Assembly: GCA_964401045.1 (NCBI GenBank)
Contig: CAYNXB010000002.1
Location: forward strand, 1-64,000
Reading direction: 5' to 3'
DNA from: CAYNXB01 sp964401045
GTDB lineage: Bacteria; Pseudomonadota; Alphaproteobacteria; Sphingomonadales; Sphingomonadaceae
DNA: 64,000 nt
Program-made: the position numbers and the translations under genes
Notes under the pieces: generated by a model
Seen by the model: only the letters and a program-made list of their open reading frames with translations
The model's database searches: none
What the model was told of the DNA's origin: nothing
Shown: positions 50,894 to 59,739 of the stretch, in pieces
Layout: the number at the start of each line of letters is the position of its first letter
Numbering within the stretch: the stretch's first letter is position 1

Positions 50894-51247
50894 CGGCACC
50901 TCGATTGGAGGTACGTAAAGATCAACGGCGAGCAGCATACCTACGGCGCGCAGTCGATCGCCAAGGCGAGATACTGGAGTCATTCGTAACGAAGAAACGG
51001 GACAAAACCGCGGCTCTGGCATTCCTAAAGAAGGCTTTGAAACGCCACGAAAGGGCCGAGGCCATCGTCACGGGCGGCCTGCGATCATACCCCGCCGCCA
51101 TGCGTGACCTGGGCAACCTGGATCGGAGAGAGATGGGGCGTTGGTTGAACAACCGGGTTGAGAACAGTCACCTTCCCTGCGAAGACGAGAGCGGGCAATG
51201 CTACGCTTCCGGCGAATGAAGAAGGCGCGGTCGGACTGACAATGCCC
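50894..51247 (+). mobile_element. Decayed IS6-family transposase remnant (copy 1)
   Basis: Transposase fragments in two or three frames: HLDWRYVKINGE, then AYLRRAVDRQGEILESFVTK, RDKTAALAFLKKALKRHERA, LDRREMGRWLNNRVENSHLP and, shifted again, MLRFRRMK. The N-terminal half is unrecognisable. The second catalytic Asp of the DDE triad (normally VTDGLRSY) is Gly. A right end (GGTCGGACTGACAATGCC) follows at about 51229-51246. The longest open piece is 50827-51219. It is a non-functional relic, same orientation as copy 2. Confidence 0.8.
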
Positions 51248-51284
51248 GCTGCTTATCCGGTGCGGCTTCCTTTCTCCCCACGGT

Positions 51285-54200
51285 TCATTTTGCTTCAGCC
51301 GGATAATGTTCGGCGAGGTAGCGCACCACGGCTGCTTCCTCTTCCGGTGACAGGTCAGTGCCCTTGTTCATCATGTCGACGACGGTGTCCGCCCAGGCCA
51401 ACGCCGTCTTGCGTTGCGTGGTGACCTGCTGAATTCCATGACACGCAGTGCAACGCTGCTGGACCAGCGTTGCCCCATCGAGCGATGCCGTTCGAGCCGG
51501 CAGAGCTGCCTGGGCCGCAGGCGCAGGCCGTGTCCCCGGTGTCGCTTTCACAGGAGCCCTGGAGGCATTCGAAAGGGACGGCGCTGCGGCCCGAGCGGTC
51601 GAAACAGGTCGGGCGTTTGGCGCAGGGGTGCGCAGCGCCGGCTGGGCGTTTGCGCCGGGGCTGTACATTGGCATGTTGCCTGCCACTTGCGAGCGCAGCT
51701 TGTAGATCGTGTCCGAGCTGGTGATGAAGACGGTCTTGCCGTCTTCGCCGAAGGCAAGGTTTGCAGTCTGCGCCGGCATCCTGATGAAGCCCAGCACCTT
51801 GCCCTGCGGCGTGAGAATACGAATGCCGCCGGGCCCCGTGGCCCATAGGTTGCCGGCAGAATCGATTTTGAGCCCGTCCGGCCCGCCCACGCCGTCATTC
51901 TCCGTGTACGTGATCAGGGCGCGCCCGTTCGCCACTGTTCCGTCGGGTTGGATGTCGTAGGCCATCAACTTCATGTCCGGCCCGTAATTGTTGACGTACA
52001 GCGTCTTGCCGTCTTGCGAGATGGCGATGCCGTTGGGCAGGCCGAGGTCGGTGATGACGGCGGTAACTTTCCCGTTGGCATAGCGGTATACGCCGTTGAA
52101 GGTCTGCTCTTTGGCCGGATCGTCATCCCCCTTGAGCAGGCCGAAGGGAGGATCGGTAAACCACAGGGAGCCGTCGGGCGCGAAGACGAGGTCGTTCGGG
52201 CTGTTGATCCGCTTGCCCTTATAGGACGTGATCACGGGCTTGGGCACCATGTCCGGGCCAAGGCGCGAAATGGCCCGGCCGCCCTGCTGGACCATCAGGA
52301 CCGAGCCGTCCTTGTCCGGCACCATGGCGTTGGGACCGAGGTTCGACCCGGCCGGCATTTTCGGGTATCCGCCGGCATGCGGGATCAGCACCTGTTTCTG
52401 GCCCTCAGGCGTAACCGCATAGACGGTGTCTCCCTGCAGATCCGAGAACCACAGCCGCCCGTCGCGCCACATCGGCCCTTCGGTGAAGACGAAGCCATCG
52501 GCCACCTTTTCCAACCGGGTGCCGGGCGCGATAATGGCATTAATTGCTGGATCGACGCGCTCGATGACCGGCTGTGCGGCAGCATTGCGCTCGGCGAGTG
52601 CGAACACGGTAACTTCGTCCGACGTGGGCACGGAGCCTGCCACCCCACCGGTAGCGACCGCCGCCACGTATTGGCGGCCGGATTTGCCCTGATAGGTGAT
52701 GGGGGTCGCATAAATCGACGCCGGGAGCTTTACCTCCCAAAGCATCTCGCCCGTCCGGCTGTCGAAGGCGCGGAAGCGGGAATCGTCGGTCCCGCCAACA
52801 AAGGTAACACCGCTGGCGGTGGTGATCGGCCCGCCCAGGCTCGGGCGTCCGGTGTTGCGAAGGCTTTCGGGCAGGCTGTCGCTGATGCCCAGGGTCTTGC
52901 GCCAGGCGATCGTGCCCTTGTTGACGTCGACCGCCACCAGCTCACCCCACGGGGGCTGCTGACAGGGGATGCGGGTCTTTTCGTCCCAGAAATACCGATA
53001 GCCGCCCTTTTGAGCGTAGTTGCCGTCGGCCGTTTGCTCGAGCTGCTGGGGACTGGCGAGGCTGTTCGTGTTTACGATGAAATATCCCAGGTCGGGATCG
53101 AACGTGCCGCCGCCCCAATCGACACCGCCAAAGCTGCCGGGGAAGAACGCCACAGCCGAGTCCGTCCGCAACGGCTGGAAAGCCTTGCTCTCGACGATGT
53201 TCCATTCCTTGACCAAGGCGAAGCAGGCGGCGGCCGCTTCGGGCGTCAGGCGGTTGAGCTCCGACATCGCGAACGAAAGGCGCGTTAGAGGCGGTGGCGC
53301 GGCAGGCATGGGCTGGGTGGGCCACACGTGCTCGTTCGGCACGTCGGTATCAGTCGGGACGGGAACTTCAGTCACGTCGTAGATCGGCTTGCCGGTCACG
53401 CGATCGAGCAGGAACAGGATCGCCGTCTTGTTCATCGCCGCGATGGCGGGGATCTTTTTCCCGTCACGCGTGACTTCCACCAGGGACGCCGTAGGTGCAT
53501 CGACATCCCAGATGTCGTGATGCGCGGTCTGGAAATGCCACAGGTACTTGCCTGTCATGGCTTCGACCGCGACGATGGAATTGCTGTAGAGATTTGTCCC
53601 CGGGCGATCGCCGCCCCAGCGGTCGTAGGTTGGCGCGCCGATGGGGAGGTAGACGATGCCGCGATCGACGTCGGCTACGGGCGTGGTCCAGACATTGACC
53701 CCCGATCGCCCCTTCCAGCTATCGCCGCCCCAGGTCTCGTGTCCCGGTTCACCCGGTTGGGGGATTGTATGGAACGTCCACACCAGCTTGCCAGTGCGCG
53801 CATTCCAGGCGCGCACGTCGCCCGAAGGCCCCTTGACCGGCGCTTCCTGGACGCGCGATCCGGTGATGATCAGATCACCCACGATCAGCGGCGGTGAACT
53901 CATGCCGAGGCCCGCCTCGTCGTAGGTCATCCCGTTCAGCACGGCGGGCGTCTTCATTTCCACGATGCCGTTGGTCCCGAACCCGGCGACGGGAGTTCCC
54001 GTCCCGGCGTCGAGCGCAATCAGCTTTCCGCGACGGGTGCCGAAAACGATTTCAGGCTTGGCGCCCTTGCTGCCGGGCCAGTATTCGACGCCCCGGGTTG
54101 CGGGCCGATCGTTGTCGGGGACCGCATAGCTCCAGATTTCCTGCCCGGTCTCGGCATCAAGCGCGACGACGAAGCCGTAAGGGGTCGGCACGTACATCAC

Positions 54201-54515
54201 GCTGTCCACCACGAGGGGGGTCGCCTGGGAGGGGAAGAAGCGGGAAGTCTGTCGGGGGGTGTCGCTCGGGTGAGCGGCCTCGGGCGGGGGCGCGCTCCCC
54301 GCATCATCCCCCCGCATGTGATATGTCCACACCTTTTGCAGGGTGGCGACGTTTGTCGGATCGATCTGGGTCAATGGCGAATGGCGCGCACCGCCCGCGT
54401 CCCGGCCATAGGAAGACCAATCGCCGGGGGAGGGAGTATCGGCCAGGACCGGCACCGCCATGCCAACTGCCGCGGCAACCGCCGTTCGGAGAAGCAAACG
54501 ACCCACAGACTTCAT
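51285..54515 (-). CDS. Triple fusion: PQQ-dependent dehydrogenase + SMP-30/gluconolactonase + cytochrome c
   Basis: 1076 residues with a signal peptide (RLLLRTAVAAAVGMAVPVLA). Residues about 30-625 form an eight-bladed quinoprotein (DWSSYGRDAGGARHSPL; HHDIWDVDAPTA; GGVDWGGGTFDP) like membrane glucose dehydrogenase. About 640-935 is an SMP-30/lactonase propeller (FTEGPMWRDGRLWFSD; SPNDLVFAPDGSLWFTDP; LPNGIAISQDGKTLY; GGPDGLKIDSAGNLW). After an Ala/Pro linker, residues 1005-1076 carry one heme-c motif CTACH. It would oxidise a sugar to a lactone, open the lactone, and pass electrons to heme, all in the periplasm. ATG 54515 overlaps the cupin TGA. Confidence 0.9.
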   Translation of the reverse strand: MKSVGRLLLRTAVAAAVGMAVPVLADTPSPGDWSSYGRDAGGARHSPLTQIDPTNVATLQKVWTYHMRGDDAGSAPPPEAAHPSDTPRQTSRFFPSQATPLVVDSVMYVPTPYGFVVALDAETGQEIWSYAVPDNDRPATRGVEYWPGSKGAKPEIVFGTRRGKLIALDAGTGTPVAGFGTNGIVEMKTPAVLNGMTYDEAGLGMSSPPLIVGDLIITGSRVQEAPVKGPSGDVRAWNARTGKLVWTFHTIPQPGEPGHETWGGDSWKGRSGVNVWTTPVADVDRGIVYLPIGAPTYDRWGGDRPGTNLYSNSIVAVEAMTGKYLWHFQTAHHDIWDVDAPTASLVEVTRDGKKIPAIAAMNKTAILFLLDRVTGKPIYDVTEVPVPTDTDVPNEHVWPTQPMPAAPPPLTRLSFAMSELNRLTPEAAAACFALVKEWNIVESKAFQPLRTDSAVAFFPGSFGGVDWGGGTFDPDLGYFIVNTNSLASPQQLEQTADGNYAQKGGYRYFWDEKTRIPCQQPPWGELVAVDVNKGTIAWRKTLGISDSLPESLRNTGRPSLGGPITTASGVTFVGGTDDSRFRAFDSRTGEMLWEVKLPASIYATPITYQGKSGRQYVAAVATGGVAGSVPTSDEVTVFALAERNAAAQPVIERVDPAINAIIAPGTRLEKVADGFVFTEGPMWRDGRLWFSDLQGDTVYAVTPEGQKQVLIPHAGGYPKMPAGSNLGPNAMVPDKDGSVLMVQQGGRAISRLGPDMVPKPVITSYKGKRINSPNDLVFAPDGSLWFTDPPFGLLKGDDDPAKEQTFNGVYRYANGKVTAVITDLGLPNGIAISQDGKTLYVNNYGPDMKLMAYDIQPDGTVANGRALITYTENDGVGGPDGLKIDSAGNLWATGPGGIRILTPQGKVLGFIRMPAQTANLAFGEDGKTVFITSSDTIYKLRSQVAGNMPMYSPGANAQPALRTPAPNARPVSTARAAAPSLSNASRAPVKATPGTRPAPAAQAALPARTASLDGATLVQQRCTACHGIQQVTTQRKTALAWADTVVDMMNKGTDLSPEEEAAVVRYLAEHYPAEAK

Positions 54516-55435
54516 CGACGCGTACCTCTCTCGGCAACTGCTTGTGCTTCCGCCCACGCGGCCTTCGTCTCCAAATCGCGCGCGACCCCGATCACAAGGA
54601 ATTCCAGTGGCGCGCTGCCCCCCTTGATCGAGCGAACCTGATTGAGATCGACCGGGATGGCGTCGCCGGCCTTGATCGTGGCGTTTTCGCCCTCGACCGA
54701 GAATGTCCCGTCGCCGGAGATGACGTAATAGACCTCGCTGATCGAGCCATCGCGTTTCGGTCCCACAGACGCTCCGGGCGGTATCACGAGATGATCGACA
54801 TAGGCCCACGGCGTCGAGAAGACGGTCGGATCGAGCGCCCGGCGATACTGGACAGTGCCGGTCCCGTCGTCCTTGCTCTCCACCGGCTTCAACAGCGCCT
54901 TGTCGAGGTGGAAGTTGATGAACTGAGGCACCGGATCGAGCGCCGCGCCGGCCCGGTCGTCACCGAGATTGAAAGCGTCGTAACGCTTGGTCATCCCGAC
55001 GTTGATATTGAGCCATTGCAGCGGCTTGTCTGACGAATTGTACAGCCCGTGCGCGCTGCCCATCGTGTCCGGAACACCCGCCGGCCCCGCGATCCTGGAC
55101 GTGCGGCCGTTGACGGTGAACTCACCCTCACCATCGAGAATAACGAACATCTCCTCGCACTGGTTGTGGAAATGCTGGCCGATGCCGGACTTGGGCGGAA
55201 TCACGCCGCGATGGAGAAAAAGGAAGTTCGTGCTCAGCGCATTATTGCCCAGCAACTGCTCGAACTTCATCGAACCCGCACCGTCGTGCACTGCGGTCAG
55301 ATCCCGATAAGCTTGTGTGTCGGTGTGCGCGATGCGCTTTTCCAGCGGCACGTATTTCGTGGGTGTCGATTGCGCCTGCACGCTCGCCGGCAAGGCTAGC
55401 ATCCCCGCCGCCACAAATATCATTGCCAGCTTCAC
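54512..55435 (-). CDS. Secreted bicupin protein
   Basis: 307 residues with a signal peptide (AMIFVAAGMLALPASVQAQ). Two cupin beta-barrels follow: the first has a metal-site pattern GIGQHFHNQCEEMFVILDGEGEFTV, the second GASVGPKRDGSISEVYYVISGDGTFSV, in which some metal histidines are replaced. Periplasmic bicupins can act as sugar isomerases, dioxygenases or binding proteins. The GTG start has GAGAGGGGC upstream. It overlaps the PQQ fusion by ATGA, so the two are coupled; a role in handling the same sugar or its product is inferred. Confidence 0.8.
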   Translation of the reverse strand: MKLAMIFVAAGMLALPASVQAQSTPTKYVPLEKRIAHTDTQAYRDLTAVHDGAGSMKFEQLLGNNALSTNFLFLHRGVIPPKSGIGQHFHNQCEEMFVILDGEGEFTVNGRTSRIAGPAGVPDTMGSAHGLYNSSDKPLQWLNINVGMTKRYDAFNLGDDRAGAALDPVPQFINFHLDKALLKPVESKDDGTGTVQYRRALDPTVFSTPWAYVDHLVIPPGASVGPKRDGSISEVYYVISGDGTFSVEGENATIKAGDAIPVDLNQVRSIKGGSAPLEFLVIGVARDLETKAAWAEAQAVAERGTRR

Positions 55436-55810
55436 GATCGGGCCCCTCTCACCACTTAGCTCTCTCGTCAGTCCCGACAGCGGGCCGCAAGATTTTTGGA
55501 TTTTCCCGCCTTATAAGATGTGCAGGGCACTCCAATCCGTAAGATGCGGTCGCGGCCTTGTCACCACTTGCCGCAAAGTGGTCAATCCCATCGAATTAGT
55601 TCGCTCGCAGCCCAGTTCGTGGCGGGCGGCGCCGGTAGCTTAATACCGGCTTTGCGCCGGGTATTTGCAGCGGTGGCTTGTTCCAAGGAAATCGAATGGT
55701 AATCAGCGACTGACCGCTACTTGCCTGATGGGAGCTTGGTGGCCGCCTCGTGCAATTCGGCGCTGGTGCGCTGTCAATGAAAACTGGATTGCGTAAGGGA
55801 GACAGCCTCG
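55436..55810. other. Intergenic region between divergent units
   Basis: 375 bases with no convincing gene. It must hold promoters for the cupin/PQQ unit and the lipoprotein. A hairpin, AATACCGGC / GCCGGGTATT with one bulge, lies at 55642-55666. No shared ATTGTTATAC operator is present. Confidence 0.5.
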
Positions 55811-56314
55811 ATGTCACAGCTTAACCGCGCGGTTCTCATCCTTATGCCGGTACTCGCGCTCGCCGCCTGTTCGGGCAATTCGGCACCCGATGCCCAGACG
55901 TCGCCTGAGACGGCCGCGAGCGCGGACGGCGCCGAGGCTTCCCCGACGCAGGTGGTCGAGAACCACGTCAAGGCGATGAAGACCGGCGACCTCTCGGCGA
56001 TCATGAGCGACTATGCCGACGACGCGGTTGTGATCGCGCCGGAAGGGCTCGTGAAGGACCAGATGCCGGCTACGGGCCCCGGTGTGTTCTCGGGCGCGGA
56101 AGACGCCAAGAGGGTGTTCGCCACGCTTGCCGCGCCAGACAATCTCGATGCCATCAAGGGCATGGAAACGCGTGTCGAGCCCAAGGGTGAGGACGTCGCG
56201 TTCCTCTACTGGACCCAATTTAAAGGTCAGCCGAACGAAGTCTCCGGCCGCGATGTCTTCGTTGTGCGGAATTCCAAGGTCGTTTTTCAGGACATTATTC
56301 CGGATTCGAAATAA
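55811..56314 (+). CDS. Lipoprotein with SnoaL/DUF4440-like (NTF2) domain
   Basis: 167 residues. The lipobox LALAACS predicts a lipid-anchored periplasmic protein. After a Ser/Ala-rich linker, the NTF2-like cone fold begins (VVENHVKAMKTGDLSAIMSDYADDAVVIAPEG), typical of SnoaL-like isomerases, binding proteins and ketosteroid isomerases. The function is unknown. It is preceded by AAGGGAG and followed 150 bases later by the aldose epimerase in the same direction, within the IS-bounded segment. Confidence 0.78.
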   Translation: MSQLNRAVLILMPVLALAACSGNSAPDAQTSPETAASADGAEASPTQVVENHVKAMKTGDLSAIMSDYADDAVVIAPEGLVKDQMPATGPGVFSGAEDAKRVFATLAAPDNLDAIKGMETRVEPKGEDVAFLYWTQFKGQPNEVSGRDVFVVRNSKVVFQDIIPDSK

Positions 56315-56464
56315 GTTCATCCTCCTCGAACGGAAGCTTGTCGGTCGCGCGACCAGACCATTCAGTACGGTGCCTGGCCTCTTCGTACCTGTGACGAACG
56401 GCGACGATCCATCGGTCGCTACATGACCGCCAATGTCCGCATCCGCCAGTGACTGGAGAATGGC

Positions 56465-57631
56465 ATGAGAAATCGGCGCGATCACACGGCAGCGGGCATG
56501 AGGATTGGTGTCTCCCTGTTGTTTGCTGCAGCAGCAGTGATCGCGCCGGTTCCCGCTTGGGCCAGAACCGGCGTCGATGTGTGGGGAAAGATGGCCGATG
56601 GACGTGCAATCCATCGCTTTACCATCACCAACGCGTCGGGCGCCCAGGTCTCGATCATGGAACTCGGCGCGGCAGTAACCGCCGTCGTGGTTCCCGACCG
56701 CGATGGCGAGTTGGCAGATGTTGCGCTCGGCTACCATGCGCCGCTCGACTACGTTACGAACAATTCACCGCAGTTCGGGCTTGTCATCGGGCGATACGCC
56801 AACCGCATTGCTGGCGGAAAATTCACGCTCGACGGCACCGAATACAAGTTGGCCACACAGGGACGAAGTCCGTCGACCATGCACGGCGGTCCCGAGGGTT
56901 TCGGCACACGGCTCTGGAAGGGCATTGAGGTTCACTCGCCCCAAGGTGACGGAGTGCAATTCCAACTCGTCAGCGACGATGGAGACCAGGGGTTCCCGGG
57001 CTCGATGGTCGCAACTGTGACGTATGTGTGGACGGAGAACAACGATCTGCAAATCGACTATTACGCAACTACAACAAAGCCCACGGTCGTGAACCTGACC
57101 AATCACAGCTACCTCAACCTGGCGGGGGCCGGCAACGGCGACGTGCTGTCGCAGCAGCTAACCATCGATGCCGATTATTACATGGAGGCGCTTCCGGATA
57201 ACACTCCGACAGGGCAAATCCTCAAGGTGGAAGGCACGCCGTTCGACTTCAGCAAGGGTAAGCCTGTCGGGCAGGATATCGACGCGAACGATCCGCAGAT
57301 GGTGGCGAACCGGGGCTACAACGTTCAATACATCGTGCGGCGATCGACTGTCCCTGGGCAGGTTGCCGAAGCTGGTCGCCTCTACGATCCTGGCTCGGGC
57401 CGCGAGTTGCGCATTCTGACCACCGAGCCCGGGGTGTTTCTATACACGGCCAATTTCATAAGTACGGAGCGGGTAATGAAGGGCGGCGTACGCTATCCCC
57501 TGCGCGCCGGTGTCGCGCTGGAGACGCAGCACTTCCCTGATTCTCCGAATTGGCCGCACTTTCCGCGCACGACGCTGATGCCCGGCCAGACATTCCACAG
57601 CCGCACGATCTTCGATTTCGGCGCTCGCTAA
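56465..57631 (+). CDS. galM: Aldose 1-epimerase (galactose mutarotase), secreted
   Basis: 388 residues. A signal peptide (RIGVSLLFAAAAVIAPVPAWA) places it in the periplasm; ATG 56498 is an alternative start giving a shorter leader. GalM features are: GLVIGRYANRIAGGKF, STMHGGPEGFGTRLW (active His), NLTNHSYLNLAGAGN (second His), and VALETQHFPDSPNWPHFP with the catalytic Glu. It interconverts alpha and beta aldoses. A PQQ sugar dehydrogenase prefers one anomer, so it would fit the neighbouring fusion enzyme. Confidence 0.9.
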   Translation: MRNRRDHTAAGMRIGVSLLFAAAAVIAPVPAWARTGVDVWGKMADGRAIHRFTITNASGAQVSIMELGAAVTAVVVPDRDGELADVALGYHAPLDYVTNNSPQFGLVIGRYANRIAGGKFTLDGTEYKLATQGRSPSTMHGGPEGFGTRLWKGIEVHSPQGDGVQFQLVSDDGDQGFPGSMVATVTYVWTENNDLQIDYYATTTKPTVVNLTNHSYLNLAGAGNGDVLSQQLTIDADYYMEALPDNTPTGQILKVEGTPFDFSKGKPVGQDIDANDPQMVANRGYNVQYIVRRSTVPGQVAEAGRLYDPGSGRELRILTTEPGVFLYTANFISTERVMKGGVRYPLRAGVALETQHFPDSPNWPHFPRTTLMPGQTFHSRTIFDFGAR

Positions 57632-57819
57632 AGAAGTTGTCGTTGATCGCCGGTAAGCTTGGCGCTTCGTTGCGCTCCGGATTCCGTTATGGGTTATACC
57701 CGGTCGTGATCGTGCAAGGCTGGAAGATTCGCTTGCGCCTGCTCGAAACGGTACTTGAAAAAGGACGGCCGCGATCTTCGTCTGAAGACTTCCTCCAGGC
57801 CGCGATGTTGTTGGATAGC
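57632..57819. other. Gap before IS remnant
   Basis: No gene recognised in these 188 bases; short frames here lack family features. Confidence 0.4.
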
Positions 57820-58399
57820 GGCGCTGTCAGACCAATTGCACTGGTTGGTCCACGAGCGAGGGATGGGTAGGGTGGCGCATGCCACGACCTCGCAAACCAG
57901 CCAGCCCGTTCCGCTATTTTAACTCATCTCCTGAGGTGATCCGCCTCGTGGTGATGATGTACGTCCGGTTCCCACTATCGCTACGGAACGTCGAGGATCT
58001 GCTGTTCGAGCGCGGTATCGACATCTGCCAAGAGACCGTACGCCAGTGGTGGAACCGGTTCGGCCCGATGTTCGCCGGCGATATCCGCCGGCAGCTCGTC
58101 GGCCGCATGCAGGGCTTCCGGCAATGGCGGTGGCACCTCGACGAGATGTACGTGAAGCTCAACGGCGAGAGGTCTACCTATGGCGGGCGGTCGACCAGGA
58201 GGGCGAGATCCTCGAGAGCTATATCACCAGGACCCGCGACCCATTTCAACTCCGAACGTCACCTCGTCGATCGCCAGACCTACAAAACCCGCCGTTCGGC
58301 TGCCCTCGCCGAGTGGCAATCGCTCATGACCTGAAGCGTGCCCGCCAAAGGGGCGAACTCTGCCAAGTGGAGACGAGTTGCGATCGGACTGACACCACC
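57820..58399 (+). mobile_element. IS6-family element remnant with both ends (copy 2)
   Basis: Left end GGCGCTGTCAGACCAATTGC at 57820 and right end at 58377-58399 whose complement is GGTGGTGTCAGTCCGATCGC, giving about 16 of 21 matches. The transposase starts at 57879 (SPFRYFNSSPEVIRLVVMMY; RNVEDLLFERGIDI; WHLDEMYVKLNGER), then shifts frame. The middle of the DDE domain is deleted: the ESYIT segment is followed directly by HFNSERHLVDRQTYKTRRSA. It is inactive. It has the same orientation as copy 1. I saw no clear 8-bp target duplication. Confidence 0.85.
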
Positions 58400-58657
58400 C
58401 AGGCCAACCTCGTGCGGTTAGTTTGCCAGTACCCGTTGGGCCCTTAATCGAGACTGGAGGAAAATCAGGGGGCACGTCACCGGCGCTAGCCAAGCCTGAT
58501 TCCGGGTGGCGAAATGCCCGCGAATTGAGACTGCGGCGCGGTGCTCGATCAATTTAAGTCCTCAATGCGGTGCATCGGAGTGCCGGTGCCACCGCGGATT
58601 GCGATTTCGGCTCTGCAAGAAGCCAATCGCCGGGACCGAGATGTGAGAGAGGAAAGG
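58400..58657. other. Region upstream of the serine hydrolase
   Basis: No gene seen. It contains a candidate IclR-type site at 58499-58515 (ATTCCG-GGTGG-CGAAAT). Confidence 0.4.
58499..58515. promoter_or_regulatory. Candidate IclR-type operator A (imperfect)
   Basis: ATTCCG - GGTGG - CGAAAT, one mismatch between the arms and a 5-base spacer, like the perfect sites at 62403 and 63279; it is upstream of the serine hydrolase. Confidence 0.35.
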
Positions 58658-59697
58658 ATGATGGCGAGAGCAACCGGGTGGCGGCTTCTACTGGGGGCGA
58701 TGTCGCTTGTTCCGATCGCGATGCCGGGTCAGGCGCAGGTGGGGGGCGCTGCGCACGAAGCGGCGTGTTCGAGGACACGTTCACCAGCGCCCTGATAATC
58801 GTTAAGAACGACAAGATCGTTTATGAGCGCTATCGCAACTTCACCAACGACCAGACCGGATTTTCTTCGATGTCGGTTGCCAAGTCGCTGACCTCAATCT
58901 TGATCGGCATCGCCGTTGATCAGGGCGCGATCAAATCGCTCGATCAGCAGATCACCGATTACATTCCGGAGCTGAACGGATCCGCCTATGACGGCGTGAC
59001 CATCCGCGATGCGCTCGACATGAAGACCGGCGTCGACCGCTCGGATTCGGACCAGCTCAAGCCAGGAACGGTCGAGGCCAGCCGTCGTGAGCAAATGTTG
59101 GTACGTAACCAGCGTCCGATGGTCGACGAAGCGTTCATGGTCAAACGCAAGGCGGAGCCGGGCAAGACCTTCGACTATTCGACGCTCAACGTGACCGTTC
59201 TGGGCTGGGTTCTGGAGCGGGCGACGAAGCAGCCGATCACGGATTTCACGAGCCGGTCGTTCTGGCAGCCTCTGGGTGCGGAGTCTTCGGCTTACTGGAC
59301 CACAGATGGACCGGGCGCCAAGGGCCGACCCAACACCGGATTCGGGTACAACGCCACGCTGCGCGATTACGCGCGGGTTGGGCAGATAATGCTGCACAAC
59401 GGCCAAGCCAATGGCCGGCAGATCGTCTCCGAGAAGTGGGTTCAGGATTCCACCGGGGGCCCGCATCCGCGAGTCTCCTCGACCCAGTCGACCGGTTATC
59501 AATACCTGTGGTGGACGGTGCCGGGGGAGCCGGCGTACGCAGCTCAGGGCCTGGCCGGGCAGTACATCTTTGTTGATCCGGCAACGAACACCGTGATCGT
59601 CAAGCTCAGCTACGTCCCTCTGAACGAGAAGGGGCAGCACGCCGGAGCGGAAGCCATGGCCTTTATGAGGGCAGCCTCCAAATGGAAGCCGGACTAG
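58658..59697 (+). pseudogene. Serine hydrolase (class C beta-lactamase/NylB-like), frameshifted near the 5' end
   Basis: A ribosome site GAGAGGAAAGG and ATG at 58658 start a signal peptide (RATGWRLLLGAMSLVPIAM ... GQAQ) that stops at 58795. The mature enzyme continues in another frame from about 58765: FEDTFTSALIIVKNDKIVYERY, SMSVAKS (S-x-x-K nucleophile), MKTGVD, FDYSTLN, and LAGQYIFVDP. The start of the mature domain is also shorter than usual, so bases may be lost. Unless a sequence error is at fault, the gene is broken. It would have been a periplasmic esterase or amidase. It is convergent with the IclR gene. Confidence 0.7.
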
Positions 59698-59739
59698 GGT
59701 CCGCCTATTGGCTGCCTACCGGCGGCGACCCACGGTATC

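Noticed and set aside
50894..51247. Functional IS6 transposase
   Set aside because: Several frameshifts, a lost N-terminal half and Gly in place of a catalytic Asp rule out activity.
54516..54809. 98-codon extension upstream of the PQQ fusion
   Set aside because: Arginine-rich and overlapping the bicupin gene; the ATG at 54515 gives a proper signal peptide.
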